Below, in pieces: positions 1 through 8,860 of a DNA stretch of 64,000 nucleotides. The notes beneath the pieces are model-generated. The model did no database searches. It had not been told where the DNA came from and was given only the letters and a program-made list of their open reading frames with translations. Both the position numbers and the translations under genes were made by a program. The first letter of the stretch is position 1; every line of letters starts with the position of its first letter. Source of the DNA: Devosia equisanguinis (GTDB lineage Bacteria > Pseudomonadota > Alphaproteobacteria > Rhizobiales > Devosiaceae); the NCBI RefSeq assembly GCF_900631955.1, contig NZ_UZWD01000035.1:1-64000 (forward strand), in the 5' to 3' direction.

Positions 1-3
1 CCG

Positions 4-106
4 GGGTGGGGGGTGGTTCAGTGGCACACCGATGGACCCCCACCCTCAATCCCTCCCCTCAAGGGGGAGGGAGGCGAAAGAGCCCTGAGTCCACGTCAAT
101 TTGAAA
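4..106 (-). repeat. GC-rich intergenic hairpin repeat, copy 1
   Basis: Two nested inverted repeats are visible. Positions 4-12 pair with 37-45 (GGGTGGGGG/CCCCCACCC), and 50-58 pair with 64-72 (TCCCTCCCC against GGGGAGGGA). The stretch ends near 106 with AATTTGAAA. Read on the minus strand it matches the copy at 50868-50921: TTTCAAA, then GG-CTCAGGGC, TTTCGCCTC and a CTCCC/GGGAG stem. It belongs to a family of intergenic elements with at least three copies in this window. No coding capacity is suggested. Confidence 0.6.
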
Positions 107-148
107 TGTTCTAGCCGCGTCTTCGGACTCTCCACAGGAGCCTCAACC

Positions 149-583
149 ATGACCCTGACCATCAAGCTCATCATCCTTGCCATGGCCGCGCAGGTTTTTT
201 TGTCGATGGGCATATTGGTGCTGTTGGGGCGCGAGCGCGTGCCGAGGATCATGAGCGGGGAAATCCCGGTCGCGACGATCGCCGTAGAGCGCGATGCCTA
301 TCCGCTCAAGGCGCGGCTGCTCTCGAACAATTTCGACAATCAGTTCCAGCTGCCCGTGCTGTTCTATGTCGGCGCCATTCTTTCGCTCTATGCGGCGCCG
401 GGTTGGCCGGAGGCGGGGCTCGCCTGGCTCTTCGTTGCCAGCCGCTATATCCACGCCTATATCCACGTTACCCATAATCGCGTCACTCAGCGTTTCATGG
501 CCTATGTCGCCGGCCTTGCGATCCTGGCGCTGTTCTGGCTATGGCTGGTCGTGCGCCTCGTCATCCTAGCCCCGAGTGTCTGA
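149..583 (+). CDS. MAPEG family membrane protein
   Basis: A 144-residue hydrophobic protein that fits the MAPEG family (membrane-associated proteins in eicosanoid and glutathione metabolism). The sequence shows an N-terminal membrane helix (MTLTIKLIILAMAAQVFLS), a central LPVLFYVGAI helix, a basic RYIHAYIHVTHNRVTQR stretch typical of bacterial MAPEG members, and a last hydrophobic helix. The family predicts about four membrane segments in the inner membrane. The ATG at 149 is preferred to the frame opening at 101 because AGGAG lies just upstream and the protein then begins with a helix. Substrate unknown; bacterial members are mostly uncharacterised. It lies 3 bp before rsmB and is probably co-transcribed. 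Confidence 0.8.
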   Translation: MTLTIKLIILAMAAQVFLSMGILVLLGRERVPRIMSGEIPVATIAVERDAYPLKARLLSNNFDNQFQLPVLFYVGAILSLYAAPGWPEAGLAWLFVASRYIHAYIHVTHNRVTQRFMAYVAGLAILALFWLWLVVRLVILAPSV

Positions 584-586
584 TCC

Positions 587-1873
587 ATGCGTTTTCCCGG
601 CCGTCTGTCCGCTGCCATCGAAGTCTTGACCGATGTGGAGCAGCGCAAGCGGCCCGTTTCGGAGGCGCTGAAGGCCTGGGGCATCAACAATCGCTTTGCC
701 GGGGCAGGCGACCGCGCCGCCATCGGCAATCTGGTCTATGACGCACTGCGCCGCCGGGCTTCCCACGCCATCGCCATGGGCAGTGACAGCCCCCGCGCGC
801 TGGTGCTGGCCGTCGCCCTGCGCGATTGGGCCGAGACGCCGGAAAGCCTCAATGCGGCTTTTGCCTCCGATAGCCACGCCCCCGTGCCGCTGAGCGAGGA
901 AGAGACCAAGGGCGCAACGGCCGATCTGGCCGCTGCGCCGGCCGCGATCCGTGCTGATGTTCCCGAATGGTTGGCGCCGTCGCTGGAGCGTGCCTTTGGC
1001 GCCGACTGGATTGGCGAGGGGGAAGCCATGACCGGCCGCCCCTCGCTCGACCTGCGCGTCAATGCGCTCAAGGCGGCGCCGGAAAAGGTGATGAAGTCGC
1101 TGGCCCGCTTTGCGCCGGAACCCGCTGCCATTGCCCCCTTCGGCCTGACCATGCCGGCCGGCCCACGCGATGCCCGTACGCCTAATGTCACCACCGATGA
1201 AGGCTATCTCAAGGGCTGGTTCGAGGTGCAGGACCAGGGCAGCCAGATCGTCGCCGCCCTTGCCGGCGCGCGCGAAGGCGAACAGGTGCTCGATCTCTGC
1301 GCCGGGGCAGGGGGCAAGACCCTGGCCCTTGCCGCGACCATGGGCAATTCCGGCCAGATTTTTGCCTATGACAGCGACCGCGCGCGCCTGGCGCCGATCT
1401 ATGATCGCCTCAAGCGCAATGGCGTGCGCAATGCGCAGGTGCGCGCCCCCAATGATGGCGCGCTGGACGACCTCGTCGGCAAGATGGACCGCGTGGTGGT
1501 CGACGCGCCCTGCACCGGCACCGGCACCTGGCGTCGCCGCCCCGACACTAAGTGGAAGCTGACGCCGGAGCTCCTGGCGCAGCGCCAGTCCGAACAGGCG
1601 GCGCTCCTGGTGGAAGCCGCCCGTTATCTCAAATCGGGTGGCACGCTGGTTTATATCACCTGCTCGATCCTGCCCGAGGAAAACGACGACCAGATCACCG
1701 CCTTCCGCGCCGCTCATCCCGAATTTACCTCGGTCGATATCGCCGGGGCCTGGCGCAGCGCCCTGATCACCGATCTGCCTGCGGGCCTCGCGACCCAAGC
1801 CGGCGGCCTCTGCCTCACCCCCCGTCGCACCAGGACCGACGGGTTCTACGTGCATATGCTGCGCAAGGCGTAG
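587..1873 (+). CDS. rsmB: 16S rRNA (cytosine-C5)-methyltransferase, RsmB/NOL1-NOP2-Sun family
   Basis: A 428-residue SAM-dependent RNA m5C methyltransferase; by family it modifies C967 of 16S rRNA in the cytoplasm. The SAM-binding motif LDLCAGAGGKT lies near residue 235. The two conserved cysteine motifs are present: DAPCTGTGTWRR near residue 305 (catalytic PC) and YITCSILPEEN near 358 (the TC cysteine that releases the product). The N-terminal 150 residues resemble the NusB-like RNA-binding part of RsmB. The length fits the family. It directly follows the MAPEG gene. Assignment to RsmB rather than another NSUN paralogue is by overall shape and length. Confidence 0.85.
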   Translation: MRFPGRLSAAIEVLTDVEQRKRPVSEALKAWGINNRFAGAGDRAAIGNLVYDALRRRASHAIAMGSDSPRALVLAVALRDWAETPESLNAAFASDSHAPVPLSEEETKGATADLAAAPAAIRADVPEWLAPSLERAFGADWIGEGEAMTGRPSLDLRVNALKAAPEKVMKSLARFAPEPAAIAPFGLTMPAGPRDARTPNVTTDEGYLKGWFEVQDQGSQIVAALAGAREGEQVLDLCAGAGGKTLALAATMGNSGQIFAYDSDRARLAPIYDRLKRNGVRNAQVRAPNDGALDDLVGKMDRVVVDAPCTGTGTWRRRPDTKWKLTPELLAQRQSEQAALLVEAARYLKSGGTLVYITCSILPEENDDQITAFRAAHPEFTSVDIAGAWRSALITDLPAGLATQAGGLCLTPRRTRTDGFYVHMLRKA

Positions 1874-1965
1874 CGCGGAGGTTACCGGTCTACTGTGCGG
1901 CCGGAGTGAACCACCCCAGCCTGCGCGACGTTATGGTGTCAGAATGCTGACACAGGAGCGTCGCC

Positions 1966-2457
1966 ATGCACGCCACCACCACAGACTACCGCGCCCCCCA
2001 GTCCTGGGTCGCTCTTGCCGTCTTTCTTGTCCTGGTCATCGGCATCGGGGCGCTGATCGGTACGCAGTCCGTCCCCGGCGCCTGGTATGAGCAACTGACC
2101 AAGCCGCCGCTCAATCCGCCCAATTGGGTATTCGGCCCGGTCTGGTTCGCGCTTTACGTGCTGATCGCCATTGCCGGCTGGCGCATCTGGGTGGCCGCGC
2201 CGACATCGAATGCCATGAAATTCTGGGGCGGGCAGATGCTGCTCAATTGGGCCTGGTCGCCCATCTGGTTCCTGGCACAGCAGCCCTGGCTTGCCTTTGC
2301 GGTGCTCGTCGCCATGTGGCTTTCCATTGTCGGCTTCATCGTCACCAGCCGTCGCCACGACACGCTCGCTCCCTGGCTCTTCGCCCCCTATCTCGCCTGG
2401 GTGAGCTTTGCGGGCTATCTGAACTTGTCGATTGCGCTACTCAATCCCGGCGCATAG
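1966..2457 (+). CDS. tspO: TspO/MBR family tryptophan-rich sensory protein
   Basis: A 163-residue, five-helix membrane protein of the TspO/peripheral benzodiazepine receptor family. The signature is clear: a TKPPLNPPNWVFGPVW segment after the first helix, many tryptophans, and a WLFAPYLAWVSFAGYLN block in the last helix. Family members bind tetrapyrroles and are linked to porphyrin handling, stress and regulation of photosynthesis genes in alphaproteobacteria. GGAGCG lies shortly before the ATG. It stands alone between rsmB and guaA. Its ligand and role here cannot be read from the sequence. Confidence 0.88.
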   Translation: MHATTTDYRAPQSWVALAVFLVLVIGIGALIGTQSVPGAWYEQLTKPPLNPPNWVFGPVWFALYVLIAIAGWRIWVAAPTSNAMKFWGGQMLLNWAWSPIWFLAQQPWLAFAVLVAMWLSIVGFIVTSRRHDTLAPWLFAPYLAWVSFAGYLNLSIALLNPGA

Positions 2458-2493
2458 CAACCTTGCCCCACGTCGCACTTGCGGAATCCCCAT

Positions 2494-2513
2494 GGCGGGG
2501 CTAAAGCCTCGCC
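2494..2513 (+). promoter_or_regulatory. Hairpin abutting the guaA start codon
   Basis: GGCGGGGC (2494-2501), loop TAAA, GCCTCGCC (2506-2513) form an 8-bp stem with one G-U pair. The stem ends at the base before the guaA ATG and occupies the place of a Shine-Dalgarno sequence. It may be the tail of tspO transcription, although no T-run follows, or a translational control element for guaA. Function is inferred only from position. Confidence 0.35.
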
Positions 2514-4085
2514 ATGCTGCACCCAGACACCGCCCCCCGCACCGACACCATTCTCATCGTCGACTTCGGATCGCAGGTCACGCAATTGATTGCGCGCCGC
2601 ATCCGCGAAACCGGCGTGTATTGCGAAATCCATCCCTTCCAGTCGGCGGGCGCCGCCATGGTCGCGCTCAATCCCAAGGGCGTGGTGCTCTCGGGCAGCC
2701 CGGCCTCGACGCTGGACGACAACGCCCCCACCATCGACCAGTCGATCCTCGATGCCAATGTGCCGATCCTGGGGATTTGCTATGGCCAACAGGCTTTGTG
2801 CATGGCGCTGGGCGGTAAGGTCGAGGCTGGCCACCACCGCGAATTCGGCCGGGCCGAGCTGACGCTGCAAAAGCCAAATTCACTGTCCGAAGGCGTCTGG
2901 GACGTGGGCACCGACCATCAGGTCTGGATGAGCCATGGCGACCGCGTCGTCGCGCTGCCGGAAGGCTTTGAGGTCGTCGGCACCTCGCCGAATGCGCCCT
3001 TCGCCATGATCGCCAATGAGCAGCGCCGCATCTGGGCCGTGCAGTTCCACCCGGAAGTCGTGCACACGCCCGACGGCGCCAAGCTCTATGCCAATTTCGT
3101 GCACAAGATCTGCGGCATCCAGTCGACTTGGACCATGTCCGCCTATCGCCAGAAGATGATCGAAAAGATTCGCGATCAGGTCGGCTCTGGCCGCGTCATC
3201 TGTGGTCTTTCCGGCGGCGTCGACTCTTCGGTCGCGGCGGTGCTGATCCACGAAGCCATCGGCGATCAGCTCACCTGTATCTATGTCGATCACGGCCTGA
3301 TGCGCCTGAACGAAAGCGAACAGGTCGTCACCATGTTCCGCGATCAGTTTAATATCCCGCTGGTCCATGTCGATGCGTCGAAGAAATTCCTCGGCGAGCT
3401 CGAAGGCCAGTCCGATCCCGAAACCAAGCGCAAGATCATCGGGCGCCTGTTCATCGAAGTCTTCGAGGAAGAGGCTAAGAAGCTCGGCGGCGCCGAATTC
3501 CTGGCCCAGGGCACGCTCTATCCGGACGTCATCGAATCCGTCTCCTTCACCGGCGGCCCCTCGGTCACCATCAAGAGCCACCACAATGTCGGCGGCCTGC
3601 CCGAGCGCATGAACATGCAGCTCGTCGAGCCGCTGCGCGAACTGTTCAAGGACGAAGTGCGCGTGCTCGGCCGCGAGCTGGGTATTCCGGACAGCTTCAT
3701 CGGCCGTCATCCCTTCCCGGGCCCGGGCCTGGCCATTCGTTGCCCCGGCGGCATCACGCCGGAAAAGCTCGATATCCTGCGCCAGGCCGACGCCATCTAT
3801 CTCGACGAGATCCGCAAGTCCGGCCAATATGACAAAATCTGGCAGGCCTTCGCCGTGCTGCTCCCTGTCCAGACCGTCGGCGTCATGGGCGATGGCCGCA
3901 CCTATGAATTCGTCTGCGCGCTGCGCGCCGTGACCTCGGTCGACGGCATGACCGCCGATTTCTATCAGTTCGACATGAACTTCCTCGGCAAGACCGCCAC
4001 CCGCATCATCAACGAAGTCCGCGGCATCAACCGTGTCGTCTACGACGTCACCAGCAAGCCCCCGGGCACGATCGAGTGGGAATAA
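2514..4085 (+). CDS. guaA: GMP synthase (glutamine-hydrolysing)
   Basis: A 523-residue cytosolic enzyme that converts XMP, ATP and glutamine to GMP, the last step of guanine nucleotide synthesis. The N-terminal class I glutamine amidotransferase domain shows [17 protein letters not shown] and the nucleophile motif GICYGQQ (Cys about 89), with the HPE of [10 protein letters not shown]. The ATP-pyrophosphatase domain begins near residue 230 with the P-loop SGGVDSS. The C-terminal dimerisation domain ends in KPPGTIEWE, the canonical GuaA terminus. Full length for the family. The start is placed by homology at ATG 2514. No normal ribosome-binding site is seen, because a hairpin abuts the start codon. 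Confidence 0.97.
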   Translation: MLHPDTAPRTDTILIVDFGSQVTQLIARRIRETGVYCEIHPFQSAGAAMVALNPKGVVLSGSPASTLDDNAPTIDQSILDANVPILGICYGQQALCMALGGKVEAGHHREFGRAELTLQKPNSLSEGVWDVGTDHQVWMSHGDRVVALPEGFEVVGTSPNAPFAMIANEQRRIWAVQFHPEVVHTPDGAKLYANFVHKICGIQSTWTMSAYRQKMIEKIRDQVGSGRVICGLSGGVDSSVAAVLIHEAIGDQLTCIYVDHGLMRLNESEQVVTMFRDQFNIPLVHVDASKKFLGELEGQSDPETKRKIIGRLFIEVFEEEAKKLGGAEFLAQGTLYPDVIESVSFTGGPSVTIKSHHNVGGLPERMNMQLVEPLRELFKDEVRVLGRELGIPDSFIGRHPFPGPGLAIRCPGGITPEKLDILRQADAIYLDEIRKSGQYDKIWQAFAVLLPVQTVGVMGDGRTYEFVCALRAVTSVDGMTADFYQFDMNFLGKTATRIINEVRGINRVVYDVTSKPPGTIEWE

Positions 4086-4086
4086 T

Positions 4087-4108
4087 CCGGGCCGCCGAAG
4101 CGACCCGG
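4087..4108. terminator. Hairpin between convergent guaA and ridA
   Basis: CCGGG-C-CGC, loop CGAA, GCG-A-CCCGG form a stem with one mismatch, 1 bp after the guaA stop codon and before the end of the convergent RidA gene. No long T-run follows on either strand. Position and stability suggest a bidirectional or factor-assisted terminator. Confidence 0.4.
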
Positions 4109-4142
4109 CCTGCCTGTAAAGCGGCAGTTACGACTGGCTGGA

Positions 4143-4532
4143 TTACTGACCGCGCTTGCGGGCAGTCACTTCGATCTCAACCTTGATTTCCTCGACCGGG
4201 AAACCGCAGATGATTGTTGTGTTGGTCGGCCGCGGGTCTGAGAAGGTCTCGCCCAGGACCTTTGAAACGGTCATCACGTCAGCACGGTCGGCGACATAGA
4301 CATTGAGGCGCACGATATCGGCAAGGCTGGCGCCACCCTCTTCAAGCGCCCGGGCAATGGTGCGCAGCGACTGCCGCGTCTGCTCTTCCGGATCGAACGA
4401 GATCGAACCATCGGGATTGTGCCCCGCTGTGCCCGAGACGAAAACCCATTCGCCATCGACCAGCGCGCGCGAATAGCCGGCCAGTTTCTCGAATTTCGAT
4501 CCGGATGAAATGGCGCGGCGGTCCGTCGACAT
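4143..4532 (-). CDS. RidA family protein (reactive imine/enamine deaminase)
   Basis: A 129-residue member of the YjgF/YER057c/UK114 (RidA) family. Family hallmarks visible are VFVSGTAG in the N-terminal half, the TIARALEEGGASL helix, DIVRLNVYV and PTNTTIICGFP close to the end. A KVEIEVTA strand follows. RidA proteins hydrolyse 2-aminoacrylate and related imines released by PLP enzymes and by FAD amine or amino-acid oxidases. That fits its place as the last gene of a block with an aminotransferase and an FAD oxidoreductase. The usual arginine in the last part of the family pocket (PR-A/V) is not obvious at C-P-x-x, so the exact subclass (RidA versus Rid4-7) is uncertain. Confidence 0.85.
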   Translation of the reverse strand: MSTDRRAISSGSKFEKLAGYSRALVDGEWVFVSGTAGHNPDGSISFDPEEQTRQSLRTIARALEEGGASLADIVRLNVYVADRADVMTVSKVLGETFSDPRPTNTTIICGFPVEEIKVEIEVTARKRGQ

Positions 4533-4596
4533 ATTTTCGTGCTTTCTTGTTTGGGCCTAATCGCCCCATGGCAGGGCTGGTCGGCTCGTTCTAGCT

Positions 4597-5322
4597 CTAG
4601 GGCGCGTCGCTGGTGGAATCTTCGGTTGCGAGAATATCGAGCAACAGGTCTTGCGAGGCGCGGATATCGGCTTCGCAGGCCTCGCCAAGCCCATTCCAGT
4701 CACCATTCTTGATCGCCGTGATCATCGCGGCATGCTGGTCGGTGAAACCCGAACGATGTTCAGTCTTGAGCAATTCGCTCATCCGGTCCGAAAGAAAGCG
4801 CACATAAGGCCCGGATCGCAGCCAGAGATTTTCGATCTGGCTCAACAATACGGAACTGCCGGCAGCGCGGTAGATGTGGAAATGGAAGGCGCGGTTGGCC
4901 GCCGTCATTTCGGTATTGTTTCCGGCACTGGCACTGGCGCGGTGGTGCTCGAGAATTTGCTCGAGCCGGGCAATATCAGCAGGGCTGAGCTGCGGTCCCG
5001 CAATGCGCGCCGTGGCGCCCTCGACGATCATCCTGGCCAGGGTGATATCGCGCAGCTCCGGTGCTGTGATCGCAGGGACATAGGCGGTGCCGGACGCAGA
5101 AATGCTTAGCGCATTTTCCGATGCCAGCCGGCGCAGCGCCTCGCGCACAGGCATATGCGAGGTGTGAAACCGCTCAGACAAAGACGCGATGGTGAAGGCT
5201 TTTCTGGCTTCGAAAGCGCCGGACATCAGGGCATCGCGCAATTGCTCATAGACCAGATCATGCACAGTCTTGCGCGAAGAAACGGGTTTCAGCTCGCCGG
5301 TCGAGAATTTGCTTTCCAGCAA
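4597..5322 (-). CDS. GntR family (FadR/FCD-type) transcriptional regulator
   Basis: About 241 residues. An N-terminal winged helix-turn-helix (HDLVYEQLRDALMSGAF, FHTSHMPVREALRRLA) is followed by an all-helical FCD ligand domain with metal-type residues (RAFHFHIYRAAG; FTDQHAAMITAIKNGD). This architecture marks the FadR subfamily, which usually responds to organic acids or amino-acid catabolites. The start is taken as TTG 5322, because GGAAAGGG lies 7 nt upstream. An in-frame TTG at 5376 is less likely, since it lies in the operator-like TTTGATCATA. The gene sits after the aminotransferase and before ridA, with a candidate self-operator in its leader. It is the likely regulator of the transporter and amidohydrolase block. 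Confidence 0.88.
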   Translation of the reverse strand: MLESKFSTGELKPVSSRKTVHDLVYEQLRDALMSGAFEARKAFTIASLSERFHTSHMPVREALRRLASENALSISASGTAYVPAITAPELRDITLARMIVEGATARIAGPQLSPADIARLEQILEHHRASASAGNNTEMTAANRAFHFHIYRAAGSSVLLSQIENLWLRSGPYVRFLSDRMSELLKTEHRSGFTDQHAAMITAIKNGDWNGLGEACEADIRASQDLLLDILATEDSTSDAP

Positions 5323-5367
5323 TCGAATACCCTTTCCCACGCACGAACGCCCCTTAGTCTTTGCTAG

Positions 5368-5377
5368 TATGATCAAA
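5368..5377. promoter_or_regulatory. Candidate GntR operator (TTTGATCATA)
   Basis: TTTGATCATA on the minus strand matches TTTGATCAAA at 13549 and 13662 in eight of ten bases, including the central TGATCA. It lies about 45 bp upstream of the GntR start codon, which suggests autoregulation. Another shared feature is a nearby CTAGTAT/ATACTAG string (5364-5370 here; 13566-13572 in the divergent promoter). Confidence 0.5.
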
Positions 5378-5407
5378 GGACACTATCCGCAACACGGAAA
5401 TGCCCGA

Positions 5408-6574
5408 TCAACCGAGCTGCCGAACAAAGCCCGCCATGCGGTCCATTGCCCGGTCGATGTCGTCCAGCGACAGCGCTCCGAAGCAGATGCGAAGGCGGCC
5501 TTCGCCGGCCGTGCCATAGAAACTGCCGGCTTCCACCACTACCCCGGCTTCGTCCATCAGCCGCTCGGCCAGGGTTTGCGCCGACAGGCCGAGTTGCGAC
5601 ACATCGGGGAAAGCATAGATGGTTCCCTGCGGCCAGGCGCAGGTCACGCCGGAAATCTGGTTGAGCCGGGTGACCACGCGATCCCGCTTGGCGCGGTCGT
5701 CGGCGATGAGTTCCGCCAGGATCGCGGGATCACCGGTCAGCGCGGCCAGGGCGCCTTCCTGGATAAAGGTGTTCACATGGGTCACGTCATTGGCTGTGAT
5801 CTTGAGGATGGCGCCAACCGCTGCCTTGGGCGCAGCCAGATAACCGATGCGCCAGCCATCCATGGCATAGCTCTTGGTGAAGGCAAAAAGCGTCACCGTG
5901 CGTTCGGCCATGCCGGGAAGCGACGCGATCGAGATGTGTTTGGCGCCGTCGTAGACGATTTCCTCATAGACCTCGTCGGACACCACGATCAGATCATGAC
6001 GGATCGCAAGATCGGCCAGGGCCAGAAGTTCCGCGCGCGTATAGACGCGACCGGTCGGATTGCACGGATTGATCAGCACGATCATCTTGGTGCGGTCGGT
6101 AATGCTGGCCTCGATCCGCGCCGCATCGATGGCGTAGTCGTTGGCGGCGTCGAGCGGCACGGGAACGGCAATGCCCCCGGCCAGTTCGATCTTGCCGATA
6201 TGCTGGGGATAGTAGGGCTCGAGCAGGATGACCTCGTCGCCATCGTCGATAAAGGCCATGAGCGCGGCATAGGAGCCGTGGGTCAGGCCATTGGTGACGA
6301 CCACCTGGTCGGGCGTGACGTCCATGCCGTTTTGCCGCGACAGCTTGGCGGCGATAACCTGGCGGAGCGGCAGGATGCCGGGAAGGTCGGAATAATGGAC
6401 CTTGCCCGCCTGGATGGCAGCGATGGTGGCATCCTTTATGTGCTGTGGCGTGTCGGCGGAGGGCTTGCCCAGCTCCATATGAATCAGGTCCTCACGGCCG
6501 CTCGACGCGGCGCGCGCATACATGCCGAAGGACTTTTTGGACGTGGCGGTAATTCGGCGGGAGAGCTGCTTCAT
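5408..6574 (-). CDS. PLP-dependent aminotransferase, class I/II (fold type I)
   Basis: A 388-residue aminotransferase of the AspC/AATase I family. Visible motifs are VVTNGLTHGSYAAL (cofactor loop), NPCNPTGRVYT (substrate and PLP-ring region), VSDEVYEEIVYDG (PLP aspartate and tyrosine), FTKSYAMDGWRIGY with the Schiff-base lysine at about residue 234, and RLRICFG with the carboxylate-binding arginine. It would transfer amino groups between an amino acid and a 2-oxo acid in the cytoplasm. It follows the FAD oxidoreductase by 43 bp on the same strand. Its substrate is unknown; context suggests amino acids or amines freed from imported peptides. Confidence 0.88.
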   Translation of the reverse strand: MKQLSRRITATSKKSFGMYARAASSGREDLIHMELGKPSADTPQHIKDATIAAIQAGKVHYSDLPGILPLRQVIAAKLSRQNGMDVTPDQVVVTNGLTHGSYAALMAFIDDGDEVILLEPYYPQHIGKIELAGGIAVPVPLDAANDYAIDAARIEASITDRTKMIVLINPCNPTGRVYTRAELLALADLAIRHDLIVVSDEVYEEIVYDGAKHISIASLPGMAERTVTLFAFTKSYAMDGWRIGYLAAPKAAVGAILKITANDVTHVNTFIQEGALAALTGDPAILAELIADDRAKRDRVVTRLNQISGVTCAWPQGTIYAFPDVSQLGLSAQTLAERLMDEAGVVVEAGSFYGTAGEGRLRICFGALSLDDIDRAMDRMAGFVRQLG

Positions 6575-6617
6575 AACTATAGGTCCTGGCGGCGATCTGT
6601 GCCGCTCAACTGTTCGA

Positions 6618-7901
6618 TCATTTGGCCAGCATGTCCTTGAGGCGGGCCTGGACGAGCGCGGCCGAGGCGACCATGGGCGTAAACTGGTGAAAGGGGAGAG
6701 GGCGCAGCGGGCGGGTTGGAATGGGCAAGGTCTCGAGGCTTTCGCCGAGCGCGGCCCGTGCCAGCACGCGGCCCAGTTGCGCGGTCATGGCGATGCCGCG
6801 GCCATTGCAACCGATGCCGCCGAACCAGTTTTCGCCCAGCTGGTAGAGACGTGGCAGGAAGTCCGGCGTCATCGCTGCAACGCCGGTCCACACCACTTCG
6901 GGCGTCACGGCCTGGGGCAGCGCGAGCTCTTCGCTGAGCCGCTTCGCCACGGCCCGGCCGAGCCTGTCGAAGGCGCCAAAGGGAATGGCGGCCATGCCCC
7001 CGCTGATCAGGCGATTGTCGCGGTCCAACCGATAGGTGAACAGGTTTTGCCGCGTATCGCCGACCGGGCGACCATCGGGCGCAATGCGTTTGACCGTCGT
7101 CGGGTCGGCTGGTGTGGTGGCGATCTGGTAGACCCGCAGCGGCACGGTTGAGCGTCCCATGCGGGAAGCCACGCCGCTGGTGAAGGCATTGGTGCATTGC
7201 AGCACCGTCGTTGCCATCACGCTCGCACCTGAGCGCATGGTGAGGCGCCAAAGCCTGCCGTCGCGGTCGACCCTATCGACGCAACTGTTTTCATGCACGG
7301 TACCGCCCCGGCGCCGCACGCCTTGCACCAGTCCGCGCAGATAATCGAGCGGGTGGATGGTGCCGCCGTCTTGGTCGAGCAGCGCCCCGGAATAGATGTC
7401 CATGCCGGTCTGTTCGCGGGTCGCATCCGCGTCGAGGAACGATACCGGCCGGCCCAACTCCCGCCACAGCGCCGCGCGGCTGCGGAGCATGTCGGCGCTC
7501 GCCTCGCCATAGGCGGGATTGAGCCAGCCGCTTTGGCGCGCATCGCAGGCGATGTCGTCTTCCGCGATGATACTGAACACGGCGTTGGCGCCATCCCCCA
7601 CAAGACGCAGCAAGGCGTTACCCCGCTCAGTCCCGAGCTTGGCACGGACGGCGTTGGGGTCAGCCTTGGCGAAATTGGGGACCACGAAACCCGCATTCAT
7701 GCCGCTGGCCCCGGCGCCGATCTGGCCGGCCTCCAGCACGGCGACCGAACGGCCGGCAAGCAATAGCGCGCGTGCGGCGGTGAGACCGGTAAAGCCCCCG
7801 CCGATAATGGCGACATCCACCGAATGCGGCAGGTCGGTGTCGGTCTCGGCAGCGAGCCGCGCCGTGCGGGTCCACAGCGTATCCTGGAGGGGTGTGGTCA
7901 T
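6618..7901 (-). CDS. FAD-dependent oxidoreductase, DAO/PuuB-like amine or amino-acid oxidase
   Basis: A 427-residue protein of the D-amino-acid oxidase (DAO) superfamily, nearest in shape to gamma-glutamylputrescine oxidase. The dinucleotide fold is seen as DVAIIGGGFTGLTAARALL followed by AVLEAGQIGAGASGMNAGF. Near the C-terminus are GGIGCNGRGIAMTAQLG, the FAD-clamping glycine-rich segment, and a short ARLKDMLAK tail. Such enzymes oxidise C-N bonds to imines, which would give RidA in the same block a substrate. It begins 2 bp after the permease stop codon, so it is co-transcribed with the transporter. Specificity cannot be assigned. Confidence 0.85.
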   Translation of the reverse strand: MTTPLQDTLWTRTARLAAETDTDLPHSVDVAIIGGGFTGLTAARALLLAGRSVAVLEAGQIGAGASGMNAGFVVPNFAKADPNAVRAKLGTERGNALLRLVGDGANAVFSIIAEDDIACDARQSGWLNPAYGEASADMLRSRAALWRELGRPVSFLDADATREQTGMDIYSGALLDQDGGTIHPLDYLRGLVQGVRRRGGTVHENSCVDRVDRDGRLWRLTMRSGASVMATTVLQCTNAFTSGVASRMGRSTVPLRVYQIATTPADPTTVKRIAPDGRPVGDTRQNLFTYRLDRDNRLISGGMAAIPFGAFDRLGRAVAKRLSEELALPQAVTPEVVWTGVAAMTPDFLPRLYQLGENWFGGIGCNGRGIAMTAQLGRVLARAALGESLETLPIPTRPLRPLPFHQFTPMVASAALVQARLKDMLAK

Positions 7902-7903
7902 GG

Positions 7904-8860
7904 TCAGGTCCGGATCCGGGGATCGAGCAGGATGTAGAGGAAATCCACGATCAGATTGGCGATGACGATGAAGAAGCCTGCCAGCATGACCACGCCGATG
8001 ATCACCGGGCGGTCCTGGGTCTGCACCGATTGCACGGCGAGCGAACCAATGCCCTGCAGCCCGAAGACTTGTTCGGTGACCAGCGCGCCGCCGAGCAGGG
8101 CCGCGATATCTGCCCCCAGCTGAGTCGACAGCGGCGAGAAGATCGATCGCACGCCGTGCTTATAAACGACCTTGCGCTCGGAAAGTCCCTTGGCCCGGGC
8201 GGTGCGGATATAGTCTTCGCCCAAAACCTCGAGCAATTGACCGCGTGTGAGGCGCGCATAGATGGCGGCGGAGGTGAAGGCCAGGGTGAACCAGGGCAGC
8301 ATGAGATGCCACGCCCACAGCCCCGGATTGGGCAGGAACGGCCGGTAGCCGCCCGGTGGGAACAGGGTGAAGCCGGCCTGCCGCGGCACGAAATAGAGAA
8401 AATACAGCGCCGCCATGCCGAGAACGAAGGAGGGGAAACTCACGCCGATCAGGACGAACCCCTGGCCCAGCCGGTCGGCCAGGCTGCCGGGTCGCCGCGC
8501 CGACATGATGCCGATGGGTATGCCCATGCAGAGCCAGAGAATGACCGCCCCGACACAGAGCGAAATCGTGGCAGGCATGCGGTTGCTGATGAGATCGAGC
8601 ACCGGCTGCTGGTTGCGATAGGAATAGCCGAGATCACCGCTGAGGCTGCGCCCGAGAAAACTCATATATTGCTCGATGATTGGCCGATCGAGGCCAAGGT
8701 TCTCGCGCACCTGTGCAACCTGGGCCTCGGTTGCCCTTTCCCCTGCGACCACGCGCGCGGGATCGCCCGGCGCAACGAAGAACAGCGTGAACACGAAGCC
8801 GCTCAGCATGATCAGGACGAGCGCGGCGAAGCCGATGCGGCTGGCGATGAAGCGGATCAT
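7904..8860 (-). CDS. ABC transporter permease, DppB/OppB type
   Basis: A 318-residue inner-membrane permease of the peptide/opine/nickel group. The N-terminal helix MIRFIASRIGFAALVLIML and the FFVAPGDPA motif are characteristic of DppB. The cytoplasmic EAA loop reads DYIRTARAKGLSERKVVYKHG. The start at 8860 overlaps the stop codon of the preceding permease (ATGA), showing translational coupling. A longer upstream frame is ignored because it runs inside the second permease gene. It pairs with the DppC-type permease to form the channel. Confidence 0.92.
   Translation of the reverse strand: MIRFIASRIGFAALVLIMLSGFVFTLFFVAPGDPARVVAGERATEAQVAQVRENLGLDRPIIEQYMSFLGRSLSGDLGYSYRNQQPVLDLISNRMPATISLCVGAVILWLCMGIPIGIMSARRPGSLADRLGQGFVLIGVSFPSFVLGMAALYFLYFVPRQAGFTLFPPGGYRPFLPNPGLWAWHLMLPWFTLAFTSAAIYARLTRGQLLEVLGEDYIRTARAKGLSERKVVYKHGVRSIFSPLSTQLGADIAALLGGALVTEQVFGLQGIGSLAVQSVQTQDRPVIIGVVMLAGFFIVIANLIVDFLYILLDPRIRT

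Noticed and set aside
5323..5376. Longer GntR protein starting at TTG 5376
   Set aside because: That codon lies inside the operator-like TTTGATCATA and lacks a ribosome-binding site, whereas TTG 5322 has GGAAAGGG at 7 nt.
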